This document shows, in pieces, positions 1-9,250 of a stretch of 64,000 nucleotides of DNA. Where the stretch lies: the NCBI GenBank assembly GCA_965153455.1, contig OZ234502.1, forward strand, positions 15,283,495-15,347,494. The letters are read 5' to 3'. The position numbers were made by a program, and so were the translations under genes. The notes under the pieces are model-generated. The model was not told where the DNA came from. It saw only the letters and a list, made by a program, of their open reading frames with translations, and did not search any database. The DNA is from Sphagnum compactum. Its lineage: Eukaryota > Bryophyta > Sphagnopsida > Sphagnales. The stretch's first letter is position 1; the number at the start of each line of letters is the position of its first letter.

Positions 1-2598
1 CAGAGGTGTGGTTGAGGATGCAACCTTGCAGATGATTATATTATTCAAAACTAGTTTTCAAGGTCATGATGGTTGATCTTGCTTTGATGCTCTCTATTAG
101 GTACCTGACAGAGATCGAATGGGGTGCGTTAAGTGGAAGTTGGGCATATAAAACCCCAACCCTAACATCAAGAGAACTGCCCATTTCCTTGTTTAGTAGA
201 TTTTATGTTCAAAATCTTAACACTCCTGGTGCAAGTGATGTATGTTCCTCATGTACTTGGCTTACTTATGGCACTCTCCAGATATCACAAGGTGAACTTA
301 AGAGTTTTCTCGGTGCTTGATTTTTCTGTGTTTCTCCAGATATCATGAAAATCAAAGACGATTTTTCTGGATGTGCTTGGCTGTTTTATTTTCTGGGTGT
401 TCTCTGTAGGTATGTCATGAAAATCAGATAATAGTTTTCTCACAGTGCTTAGCTGATCTTATGTGCAGGGGACAACAAAGGCACAAATGTTTCATCTGAA
501 CCAAATTTCACTTACAGCTATGAAAAACATTGAAAACAAGTTTGATTGTATTTGGACCAAGCATGATACCTCCACAGATGTCCTCTTTGGGTGACTTTGA
601 GGTCTTTGATTGCTAGCAACCATGTTGGGTATTTTTCGTTACTAACTAACTAGGTTTTCAAGCACTGTTGGTCTGGTGTATAGGTGCACTCCGGTATGCA
701 GGCCTGCTGCTTCGGGTATCAAGGGCCCTACCAGGCTCTTATGACCTTTGGAAATATCAACTGGGGACCTGATCTAATACTAGCCTTGTACCAGTTTTAT
801 GCCAGTTCAGATACCAGCAAGGTACCAGTGTTGTTGGTCTGGTATAGAGGTTGTGCCCTAGTATATGCACTTTTATCAGCACTGGTATTCAAATCCGAGA
901 AGTCTGGTATCAATCCACCCATTGAATACCAACATACCGAGGATATGAATTTTGCCAAAAAAGCCAGAGACCCAACCAGACTGGTTTAAGGGTTCGAGTA
1001 CCAGGGTGCAGATCAGTGTTGCATGTTTAGAGTTGCCTTCTCCCCTGATATCAATCTTGCTATGATTATGTGCTTCAAGTTGTACCCATTTTCTTATTTT
1101 GAATTTGCACTTAATCTTTTCATGAGTGAAGTTGGCTGCTCTCTTGCTGAACTTTCAAGCATGTCTTCTTTTGTTTCTTTCTGTTTTTCAGTGGCTGCAA
1201 TCTGGTTTTCGTATATCAACCCTAATTGCCTTGGTTATGCACAACATGGAACGGATTTCCATGGATGAAACCCTGAAAAGTCAACACTATGAGACACTGC
1301 ATTTATATACCAGAGTTGAAAATTTACACCAGCTGGTATCATGTTAGTCATATTGATATTGAAACCATTGCATCATGAAATTGGGTACCTTGAATTGTTG
1401 ATACTGGACTGGTATTATAAGTTTGAGAAATTCTCAGCTGGTAACAGTAGCACTCTGGTACCTCATTTCAGGACACACATATGGACCAGGACCAGGCTCC
1501 TATATCAAAAGAGTGATACCAGACCAACAGTGGTATGTACCAGTGTAGGGTGTTTATTGAGCTTTATGAAGAACCTCCAATTCCAGTTCTAACTAAATAA
1601 ATTGAATTGATTTTGGTTCCAGGTCCGATTCTTTGAATTTAAAAAAAAAAAAACCCAGTTTGGGGTCCTGTTCTTTTAAACAAACAAATTTCTGGTTGTG
1701 TTCTGTTCTGGTTCCAGTTATAGAAATTGGACCCGGTTTCAGTTAACCTGAACCAAAACCAGTGGTTAACCATTGGTTTACCTATGCCTCACCCCCTGGT
1801 ACTAGTTTTCTGGTTCATTCACAATAAAATAAAATAAAATAAGATAAAATGCTGGACCCAGTTATGGTCACCCTCCGGTACTAGTTTTTTGGTTCATTTC
1901 AAATAAAATAAAATAAAATGCTGGATCCAGTTAAAAATCCACGATCCCCATTCCCATTTGATTTTGCTTCGTTTGAAGAAAACCGAGAGCCCGGTTCCAG
2001 TTCCAAACCCACTTTCAAAAATCAGATGTGGTTCCAGTTTGGGTTTCACCAATCAAAACTGGAATGTGTGATTCTAACCCTCCAAACCGGGCACCCACCC
2101 AACATTGGTATGGACCTGAAACCCGCAGTTCCAACCCTCCAAACTAGGCACCTGGCCAACATTGGTATGGAACTGGAACGTGCACTTCTAACCCTCCAAA
2201 CCGGGTACCTGCCTCATACCCGTAAAGAATCAATCTTGGACCCAATACTGGGATGGGTGAGCATGAAAGTTAACAAGGCATCGCAAACACGCTGGCCCTG
2301 CCAATAGATAAGATGTTGTACACCTACTTACTGTGTCCACACTCTGAACACCAAAAAAATCCGTTCCAATCTAAACAGTCTGAACACTTTCACAAAAGAA
2401 ACTGGTTCACCTAATGTGAAACCGGTTTTAATAAGGTAAAACTTCCAAAGGTTGGATTCAATATGATAGTCCCTATCCCAAGCCCAATAAAAGGATCCAC
2501 TTAGTAGACCAGGTTGGTATGGTCAAAAGAACCCTAAAAGCACACAAGAGAAGGACAAGGTTCCTATGTTCAAAAGACCTATGATATAATTGTAGTAA
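1..2598. repeat. Repeat R1, left copy: TACCAG/CTGGTA-rich dispersed repeat
   Basis: This stretch is a direct repeat of 44885-46700. The shared block runs from the GTGTGGTTGAGGATGCAACC motif near base 7 to the CAAAAGACCTATGAT motif near 2575. The right copy lacks roughly 1455-2212 of this copy. From about 660 to 1560 the sequence is unusually dense in the hexamer CTGGTA and its complement TACCAG, often as ACCAGCTGGTAT or GGTACCAGTG. A short duplicated block at 1797-1920 carries AATAAAATAAAAT runs. I see no convincing coding region, tRNA primer site or terminal repeat, so the class of element is unknown. The window starts inside or at the edge of it. Confidence 0.8.
2072..2222. repeat. 57-bp minisatellite, about 2.6 copies
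   Basis: Units start at 2072, 2129 and 2186 with TTCTAACCCTCCAAACCGGG or close variants; the spacing is exactly 57 bp, so it stays in frame (19 residues). It lies in the part of R1 that is missing from the right-hand copy at 44885-46700. Confidence 0.75.
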
Positions 2599-2918
2599 GC
2601 ATTGTTCAATTGGTATTCAGTTGGAGATACTGCCATTATGATGGCCAAAAATGCATGATAGGTCAAGGATGATGGAGAAAGTGTGGTATAAATAAAATGT
2701 AATGACTAGACTTTCCACATGATGGCATATGCATATACATCAGCATGTGTATGCAAGTGTGTATTTTCAAAGACTTATGCTATACAACTATGTTAGAATT
2801 ATATCACCACAGGTTCCTATGGACCCATGGAAAAATCAGATATTCATCCATAGTCTCTTCAATATGGCGTAATCCAATTTCACAAATAATCCTGCATTTA
2901 AGCTCTCAATTGCACATT
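2599..2918. repeat. 3' flank of an ankyrin-PGG unit (copy next to A0)
   Basis: This sequence matches the regions downstream of genes B (20840-21420), D (54600-54867) and E (55950-56512). Shared landmarks are CTTTCCACATGATGGCATAT, the CCCATGGAAAAATC motif and CTCTTCAATATGGC. It marks the downstream side of an array unit whose gene is reduced to the scrap at 2919-3100. Confidence 0.75.
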
Positions 2919-3100
2919 TCAATACAGAGAAAAGTCCACTAGTTTCAAATAAAGGTTATCACCTAAAATCTCTCTCATAATCGCAATCTTGCACATCTTA
3001 AAAATAATCTTTTTAACAGTATTTTTAACAATCATTTTCATAATCTTCAGACCAAAAAACACTTTAGATGATGTCCATGCTAGGAATATTGGAAACAACT
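2919..3100 (-). pseudogene. Ankyrin-PGG C-terminal remnant (A0)
   Basis: Read on the minus strand, this piece encodes the end of the ankyrin-PGG protein: FLAWTSSKVFFGLKIMK followed by a basic, isoleucine-rich tail. The same segment in gene A reads FLAWKSSTVLYVLKVMK. Only the last membrane helix boundary and the tail remain. Homology stops near 3095 and everything upstream (PGG domain, ankyrin repeats, N-terminus) is missing. Its 3' flank is still the normal array flank, so it is the leftover of a former array member just downstream of gene A. The tail (KMCKIAIMREI) is closest to that of gene A (QMCQLTIIRKI), which suggests A0 and A are sister copies. Confidence 0.8.
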
Positions 3101-3347
3101 TGAAAACAAGCAAAAAATGAAACACTCAAGATTCATGAAATGGAACAATTGTGTTCATAAGAAGATTACAAAAGTTGTATACTTCAAATGCTACAATCAT
3201 AAACCTTTGGCTTGTAACAACTAACAAAACCTTTTGGTTCTATGTGCACTCAAAAACCACGAAAGAGAAAATGAAAGACTCTTCAAAACCAAACCTTTAT
3301 ATACTATCTACTAACCTTAAAATAGTTGCCACTTAACTCATAACCTA
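3101..3347. other. Spacer, nothing recognised
   Basis: AT-rich sequence between the A0 remnant and the telomere-like minisatellite. I see no supported gene or repeat in it. Confidence 0.5.
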
Positions 3348-3560
3348 GCCGTCGTCAAACCCTAACCCTAACCGTCACCAAGCTTTCATCCTAATCGTCA
3401 TTAAACCCTAAACCCAGTTGTCACCAAGCCCTCATCCTAGCCGCCGCCAAACCCTAACCTTAGCTGTCACCAAGCCCTAACCCTAACCGTCGCCAAACCC
3501 TAACCCTAACCGCTGCCAAGCCCTAAATAGTTTCTATTTCTAAACCCTAGCCATCACAAT
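3348..3560. repeat. Interstitial telomere-like minisatellite
   Basis: About nine degenerate units of 20-25 bp, alternating a plant-telomere-like CCCTAACCCTAA or AAACCCTAAACCC core with a spacer such as CCGTCACCAAG or CCGTCGCCAAA. The core is irregular (CCCTAA as well as CCCTAAA) and the spacer is not telomeric. This is a local minisatellite built on telomere-like motifs, not a chromosome end. It sits about 50 bp beyond the stop codon of gene A. Confidence 0.75.
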
Positions 3561-3606
3561 TCAACCTAACCTAACTATTAGAAAGATGATAATACTATTC
3601 ATCCAT

Positions 3607-5469
3607 TTAGAAATGAAAATGAAAAGTATTTTTAAGAGCGAATACCACCGTTGCAACTAGGCCAACTGCGATTCCCATATATAAAATACATTTTCCCATA
3701 TAGAAAATACATTTTCCCATATATTTTGGAATCTTTCTTATTATCGTAAGCTGGCACATCTGAAAAATAATCTTTTTAGCTTTCTTTTTCATAACCTTCA
3801 GAACATAGAGCACTGTAGATGATTTCCATGCTAGGAATACCACCGTCACACCTATGCCAACTGTGACTCCCATATTGACCATATACTTTGGAATGGGCGG
3901 TAACACTAGAAAGCCAGCACTTGCAAACGCACCCATTACACATCCAACTGAGACTGTCAAAAGGATGTATGCTAGAGAAAGTGAAGCCCGCAAAGATCGC
4001 ACCGCTTCTCCAATGAATATGCCACGTTTTGGCGGACGTGCAGCAGTCGCTCCCACCATGAGGGTTGCAATGGCAAAGAAGAAAGACATGGAGTTGAAAA
4101 ACCAAAATATTTGCATGATTGGATGACCCGCAACAGAAACAAATGACGGATAGATGCCAGATGGGGATGGGGCTCCCACCTCCATGCTTGAACTCCCAAA
4201 GAACGCAGAATATCCCAAAGGTGGTTGTAACCATCCGGCAAAAGTCACACTTGCAATCAACGCAGCCCCCACAAGAATGGCATTCGCTGCATCCACATGG
4301 ACCTGCCTGTCCCTGTACAAATACTCCACTCGTTTCGCAACCTCCGGTCTTTCTAGTAAGGTCTTCACTATTTCATCATGCTTCCTCTCCGTTGCAATTT
4401 GAAGGGCTGTTATTCCCGACAAGTTTTCAGCGTTGGCTCTTAAACGTCCTTGTGTGTCCTCACATAAGGCTTTAACAACACTTGTGTGGCCATATAATGA
4501 GGCTAAGTGCAGTGGACTGAAATCTCCATCATATTCTATGTCTCTCAGCGCGTTGACATCCACTTTGCGTTTGAGAAGCTCTTTCACCACGTCAGGATGC
4601 CCCATTGCAGCAGCCCAATGAAGAGGCATTCCTCTATTGACGTCTATTCTATCACATGCTAAAAGAGTCATTACCATATCTACATTCCCCATTCTGGCAG
4701 CAGAACCAATGGGTGCTATATAAGCACAATGATCGGGTATTCTATATTTTCGGTCAGCTATTTTTTCAACTATGCCACCCTTCAGACGTGTGAGTGCATC
4801 CCAGATCATATTGCCCCTTCCGTTCACATCGACGTCCTGCATTTGAGTTAACTGCTCAACCAACCTGACGTGCCCGTACTCAACAGCAATTGCTAGAAGT
4901 TCTTCGTTTCTCAAAACTCTATCATTTTCAGCTGCATCTCTCCACCTTATCGAGGCCAGCACGATGTTCACCATGTTCCATCTAACAGCCGAGCAGTCAA
5001 CCATTTTGCAGTGTCCTCCTCTCTGCAAGGATTCATCTGTCCGAAGCTTCGTCACCAAAAACTCCTCAATGGGCGTGCCGTCTTTTGCTTCTCCCAACGC
5101 CTTGTCATATACCCGAGCTCGAGCTAGTGCACGCCTCTTGTCTCCTTCATTTCCTTGCTCATCAAGAGATGCACCTGCGAGTTCTCCATCAGAGATCTTT
5201 TGGAAAATCATGTTGAGATATGATTCCAACACTTGCTCACTGGCACCATCCCGTATCTTTTGAAGGAGCTGTTCCTCAGGGTCATTAGACCTAGATAGTC
5301 TTGATAGCTGCTCGGAGTAAGATTGTAGTGTGGAAACGTCCTTAAGGCCGCAGATCAAAGACCTGGGTCGTAATCGTTCGGAGTAGTGAGGTTCCATTTT
5401 GAAAATTTCTTCAATGCACTCGGGAGCATCACTTGAAGCTCTGCTTGTGTCATGGCTACTTGATGCCAT
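3607..5469 (-). CDS. Ankyrin-repeat/PGG-domain membrane protein, gene A
   Basis: Intact reading frame of 620 residues. About 180 N-terminal residues form a conserved region of unknown fold (PEEQLLQKIRDG, KMVDCSAVRWNMVNIVLASI). Then come roughly five ankyrin repeats (about 185-370; clearest are PLHWAAAMGHPDVVKELL and SPLHLASLYGHTSVVKAL) and a PGG-type domain from about 384 (DRQVHVDAANAILVGAALIAS). Hydrophobic helices lie near 392-410, 450-474, 492-522 and 530-548. The name-giving PGG motif reads QPPLGYS here. I chose ATG at 5469 because the frame upstream has only a GTG and lies in the spliced leader; paralogs B, C and E share this ATG. By family knowledge (ACD6, ITN1), such proteins sit in membranes and act in defence or stress signalling. 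Oddity: the tail repeats the last helix (IPKYM...MGIAVGLVATVVFALK), giving a possible fifth helix not seen in B or E. Confidence 0.93.
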   Translation of the reverse strand: MASSSHDTSRASSDAPECIEEIFKMEPHYSERLRPRSLICGLKDVSTLQSYSEQLSRLSRSNDPEEQLLQKIRDGASEQVLESYLNMIFQKISDGELAGASLDEQGNEGDKRRALARARVYDKALGEAKDGTPIEEFLVTKLRTDESLQRGGHCKMVDCSAVRWNMVNIVLASIRWRDAAENDRVLRNEELLAIAVEYGHVRLVEQLTQMQDVDVNGRGNMIWDALTRLKGGIVEKIADRKYRIPDHCAYIAPIGSAARMGNVDMVMTLLACDRIDVNRGMPLHWAAAMGHPDVVKELLKRKVDVNALRDIEYDGDFSPLHLASLYGHTSVVKALCEDTQGRLRANAENLSGITALQIATERKHDEIVKTLLERPEVAKRVEYLYRDRQVHVDAANAILVGAALIASVTFAGWLQPPLGYSAFFGSSSMEVGAPSPSGIYPSFVSVAGHPIMQIFWFFNSMSFFFAIATLMVGATAARPPKRGIFIGEAVRSLRASLSLAYILLTVSVGCVMGAFASAGFLVLPPIPKYMVNMGVTVGIGVTVVFLAWKSSTVLYVLKVMKKKAKKIIFQMCQLTIIRKIPKYMGKCIFYMGKCILYMGIAVGLVATVVFALKNTFHFHF

Positions 5470-5528
5470 CTTTCTCCAAATTACGCGGCCGACACCTCTT
5501 TCGAGTTGAAAGATGTTTGTCACGCGTC

Positions 5529-6167
5529 CTGAACATCAAAAAGAGTGAGCTCAGCTCTATATTGACAAAACTCTATGGATTAGTTGTTTTTTTAAAAATA
5601 TGAGTAAATCCCATGTGGATAGTGATTATCTCACAAAGTACAACAAAAATCTGAGAAGAGGTTGAACAGAATAAAAAGTATGGAGATAAACTGGTTGTAC
5701 TTGTTCAGAGAAAATAGAGCTTGGAGATCATTTCATGACCCGCGTCTGTTTACAAACTCTACCTCCACTTGAAACAGTCATAAGACCAATAGTACTACGA
5801 AGTTCCATTGTGAATGAGCAGTATGAAGTGGGCATCCTCTCCTAAGTTGCATTATCCACCCAAATGAAGAATGTTGTACACTACCCCAGGGGTGATGGCT
5901 GATAGGCATAGTCCCTTCTGGGACCTACAAAAGGTCCTGGGTTTAAACACAATTATGGTGTGGAGGTGAAAACTCATGTTGGCCCTCTGCCAACGCGCCT
6001 GACTTGGGGGGGTAACAACAGGTTCTCAGGGTCTGCTATTGTGCATGAAAAGAAAAAGAAAAAGAAAAAAAGGTGTACACTCTTCAAACGACGAGACTAT
6101 AAACAGATGTGATTTAATGACCAGGTAAAACCAAGCAGATCCTTGAACAAAAGATAGAACATCAGAC
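5529..6167 (-). other. 5' UTR intron of gene A
   Basis: Read on the minus strand, the donor is CCCTAG|GTCTGATG (ending the exon at 6168) and the acceptor is TTGATGTTCAG|GACGCG (exon resumes at 5528, 59 nt before the ATG). The same junctions occur at matching places upstream of B and E, where the donor is the better CATCAG|GTATGA. The 639-nt intron contains a SINE. Inferred from motifs and paralog comparison; no transcript evidence is available. Confidence 0.6.
5883..6073 (+). mobile_element. tRNA-derived SINE in the leader intron of gene A
   Basis: The element starts ACCCCAGGGGTGATGGCTGA, carries an A-box-like GATGGCTGATAGG and a B-box-like GGTCCTGGGTTTAAAC (the copy upstream of E has GGTCCTGGGTTCAAGCCC, close to the pol III B box), and ends in an A-rich GAAAAAG tail. 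It is flanked by the perfect direct repeat TGTACACT (5875-5882 and 6074-6081), the expected target-site duplication. This copy is a monomer, whereas the copies in B and E have a duplicated 3' half. Confidence 0.8.
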
Positions 6168-6600
6168 CTAGGGAAGGAAAATCGTTGACGTCTGTAACAC
6201 GAACAAGAGAAGCGTCCAGGTTTTTAGAGGCACCCAAGAGCTATCAAAGCTTGTGCAGCAAAGGACAATAACACATTAGCATGAAGAAGTCGGTATTGCT
6301 CCAGAATAAGGATGTGTAGGTTCCAAAAGTTGTCGCACCCAAGACGCCTACCTTGATTGGACGAGTCCACAAGGACCCACTGCTTGAAGAAAGCCAGAAT
6401 CACAACCGCCACTTAAGCTTGAGTTCTGAGGACTTAGTTTATACGCCTTACTCAAGCTTCACAAACTGCCCTTAAGTGGAAGACAGCTTGTGTTCAAACT
6501 ATGCAGCCAAAGTTTAAGAAAGTTTGAGGTTATTACAGAGTTGCTGAGTCTTCTGACTCCGTCTTGTCCATCTGAGCATAAGAAAGATCGACCTCTCTAG
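6168..6600 (-). promoter_or_regulatory. Conserved upstream block and probable leader exon 1 of gene A
   Basis: This block is conserved upstream of B (24095-24475) and E (59267-59660). Landmarks read on the minus strand are the pair of AAGCTTGAG motifs and the leader segment ending at the splice donor. Conservation outside the coding region at the 5' side of three genes suggests that first exon and promoter lie here. No clear minus-strand TATA box or transcription start can be named. A 62-codon frame in it (6224-6412) is not preserved in the paralogs, so I do not call it a gene. Confidence 0.45.
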
Positions 6601-7310
6601 CTCAACAATGGTCCTGCATCAGTAGATTCCACGAAATAGTGATTGAGCAGGTTACATGTGACCTGACCCTGAGTTCCATCAAGAAAAGTAAGAGAGATTG
6701 TCAGGTGTTTTAAACTGGGGGTACTTATTTATTCATACTTCCACAAATTAGCTAGGGGTGCACAATTTGCTTTTTTTGGTTTTTTTTTCCAGAAGGAGTC
6801 ACTTGATTTGCCATTACCAATATTTTCAAAGATGGGGCACTCTCAAACATAGAAGCGTTCCCCAAAATGGAAGCATGACAAAGCTTTCCTATGGCCCCCT
6901 CCCTGCACAACTTATATATATATATATATATGAAAGTGGAACTTTGGACAAGAAATGATGGGATAAAAGCTGAGGTGCTTTTGGGAACGTAGTAAGGAAC
7001 ACATTGGGAGCATACAAAAAACACAAAAATAGGCTGACTTCGAATTGTTCGTCAGTGTGACATTAATGAGCTATGATGGCGGGAAAATCGGTAGTTGAAT
7101 TTTACGACACGGACAAGCGGCAAAGATCAAAATCGCCTGCAATTGCAGTATCTACCCAATGGGATTCCAGGGACTCTGTACCGACAAGTCGGGAAGCTGC
7201 AACCATCAATTCAGCACACACAACGACAGCTAAATATCACACACACACACCGCTTTGGAAGTGCTTTCACCCCTCCTTTTCACCTCTCCTATTAATTTCA
7301 TGTAATTTCA
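6601..7310 (+). repeat. Composite repeat R2, copy 1
   Basis: Order of shared landmarks: GGTTACATGTGACCTGACCC, AAACTGGGGGTACTTATTTA, a T-run, (TA)n at about 6913-6931, GAAAGTGGAACTTTGGACAA, GGCGGGAAAATCGGTAGTTG, CAATGGGATTCCAGG and CACCCCTCCTTTTCACCTC. The same order recurs at 7870-8390, 31591-32560, 35930-36830 and 59700-60930, always in this orientation and next to array genes. Terminal inverted repeats are not visible. A frame starting ATGGCGGGAAAATCG recurs in several copies but never as a long intact gene. Confidence 0.75.
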
Positions 7311-7312
7311 CC

Positions 7313-7612
7313 AAACCCATTCCAATATGTAACCAACCTATCCCAGTACGTCAGCAATGTATCCGGAATGTTCGATGGTGCAGGGAACCAAACTCATTCG
7401 AGTGCATAATCAACTTATACAGAATGTTCAACGGGGGATGGAACCAAACCCATTCCAGGAATGTAACCAACTTATCCAGAATGTTCAATGGGGGGAGGGA
7501 ACCAAACCCATTCCAGTAGTGTAACCAACTTATCCAAAATGTTGATTGGGGGAGGGAATTAAACCCATTCCAGTGTGTAACCAACCTATCCAGAATGTTC
7601 AATCTCGACATT
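7313..7612. repeat. 58-bp minisatellite, four to five copies
   Basis: Units begin with GGGAACCAAACCCATTCCAG and contain AACTTATCCAGAATGTTCAA. Starts are near 7381, 7439, 7497 and 7555, with a degenerate copy before. It lies between the first and second R2 copies. Confidence 0.8.
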
Positions 7613-7869
7613 CACAGGTTTGAGGACAATGATCAGGGCAGAATAATGGATCATTACACGATGTAATCTGTCGATTCAGACCACTCCGGTTTGTTTTTAA
7701 TCTGCCCCCAAGAGACATTATACTCCAGTAAAATCTGCAAAATAATTTTGGAAATAAATCTCTGGGCATTTTCATCATGGAATTGTGCCTGTTCTACCCC
7801 CAAGAAACATCAGTTTTATTTAATGTTGATTTATTTACACACCTGTGCATTAGGCACGGGGTTCAAACT
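7613..7869. other. Spacer between R2 copies
   Basis: No gene or recognisable repeat. It leads into a (TA)n tract at about 7877-7894 that starts the second R2 copy, as in the first copy. Confidence 0.5.
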
Positions 7870-8390
7870 AGTATCTATATATATATATATATATGAAAGT
7901 GGAACTTTGGACAAGAAATGATGGGATAAAAGCTGAGGTGCTTTTGGGAACGTCGTAAGGAACACATTGGGAGCATACAAAAAACACAAAAATAGGCTGA
8001 CTTCCAATTGTTCGTCAGTGTGACATTAATGAGATATGATGACGAGAAAATTGGTAGTTGAATTTTACGACACGGACAAGCGGCAAATTTCAAAATCGCC
8101 TGCAATTGCAGTATCTACCCAATGGGATTCAGGGATTCTGTACCTTACTTACTTACTTACAATTTAGCGTCATTAAGTGGGCCAAACAGCGCCCGGGTCA
8201 GAACCCAATTGACGTTTAAGTCTGATGAAGCAATTCAGATCTAACCGTCTGACATTGCACTAAGTACCGACAGGTCGGGAAACTGCCACCATCAATTCAG
8301 CACACACAACGACAGCTAAATATCACACACACACCGCTTTGGAAGTGCTTTCACCCCTCCTTTTCACCTCTCCTATTAATTAGATGAGGT
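7870..8390 (+). repeat. Composite repeat R2, copy 2, interrupted by a retroposon
   Basis: Direct repeat of 6908-7300 (nearly the same sequence from (TA)n through GAAAGTGGAACTTTGGACAA to CACCTCTCCTATTAAT), offset by about 965 bp. It is interrupted at 8145-8263 by a short insertion absent from the first copy. Confidence 0.85.
8145..8263 (-). mobile_element. Short retroposon with (TAAG)n tail
   Basis: A 119-bp insertion into R2. The empty site (CTGTACCGACAAGTCGG) is seen at about 7177. It is flanked by the direct repeat GTACC (8140-8144 and 8264-8268). Read on the minus strand it has a B-box-like GGGTTCTGACCC, then TTTGGCCCACTTAATGAC, and ends in TAAGTAAGTAAG. The same 3' end with a longer (TAAG)n tail is at 31538-31590. 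It is likely a 5'-truncated SINE or LINE tail; class uncertain. Confidence 0.7.
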
Positions 8391-9250
8391 GCCTCCCAAG
8401 TTCAATTTGTCATTTGCAACGAGCAAATTTGATTGGCCAATCACTGAAAAAGAGGTGAAGCCACGGAAGCTCCCCAAAATAGAAGGTTTTATTTACGTCT
8501 TCCTTCGCTTTGGCTCACCTATATATTTGAAAGGAGTACAACCTTTGCGAAAACATATGGGTTAAAGGTGAGGTGCTATGGAGAACATGTTGGGAAATAC
8601 ATTGAGAACTTGGGGAAAATATTGAGAACTCAATGAGAACGCTTTGGGAACTTAAAGGGAACATAATGAGAACCAGGGAAAACTGAAAAAGATGTTCCTC
8701 CACCCAACCCCCCCCCCCCCTTTCTTAACTTTAAAGGAAAAAATGTAAGGCACCTTGAGTGCATGCTTGGGCCTTCCCAATGGCTGCATGAAATGTCTGT
8801 TCCCAAAAGAGTTCACCACCATTTTTGGCCGGAGCTATACCCCTCACAAGTCCAACTTTTTCTGTGGAATTTGTTTGGCCCATCGCAGAACAATGTTGAA
8901 ACTATGAAGGCTCCCCAAAATAGAAGATTCTATGGAAATATGTAATGCCTCCCCCTTTGGCCCACCTATATAGGTGAGAAGGGGAGGTAGGACTTTGGGC
9001 AAAACATATGGGATCAAATCAAGGTGTGATTGGGAACACCCATGAGGAACACTTTGGGAACCTGATGAGAACCTGATGAGAACCTGTTGGAAACAAAAGG
9101 AAAATTGAAAAAAATCCTTCTCTTCTCCCCCCCCCCCCCCCCCCCCCAAAACCTAAAAGAAAAAAACAAGGCACTTTGAGTGCATGCTGAGCCTTCTCAT
9201 TGGCTGCATGAAACTTCTATTCCCAAAACTGTTTGTCACCATTTTCAACC
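8391..9250 (+). repeat. Composite repeat R3, two successive copies with poly-C tracts
   Basis: Landmarks: GTGCCTCCCAAGTTCAATTT, CTCACCTATATA..GTGA (a palindrome around ACCTATATAGGT), CAAAACATATGGG, a run of GGGAAC/GAGAAC motifs, a poly-C tract (8708-8720, 13 C; 9127-9147, 21 C) and CATTGGCTGCATGAAA. The second copy starts near 8755. Further copies are at 24476-25020, 27460-27700 and 32560-33010. Confidence 0.7.

Noticed and set aside
3348-3560. True telomere
   Set aside because: The cores are irregular and alternate with non-telomeric spacer, and the sequence continues for 60 kb on one side and 3 kb on the other.
3776-4475. Long overlapping frames of 82-152 codons on both strands across the PGG region of every copy
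   Set aside because: They recur only because the DNA of the membrane module is nearly identical between copies; their sequence is a by-product of the real minus-strand frame.
5470-5523. An 18-codon upstream extension of gene A (and the same for E)
   Set aside because: It begins with GTG, not ATG, and lies in the spliced leader between the intron acceptor and the conserved ATG. In B the apparent ATG falls inside the intron acceptor (GATGTTCAG), so the extension is not a conserved start.
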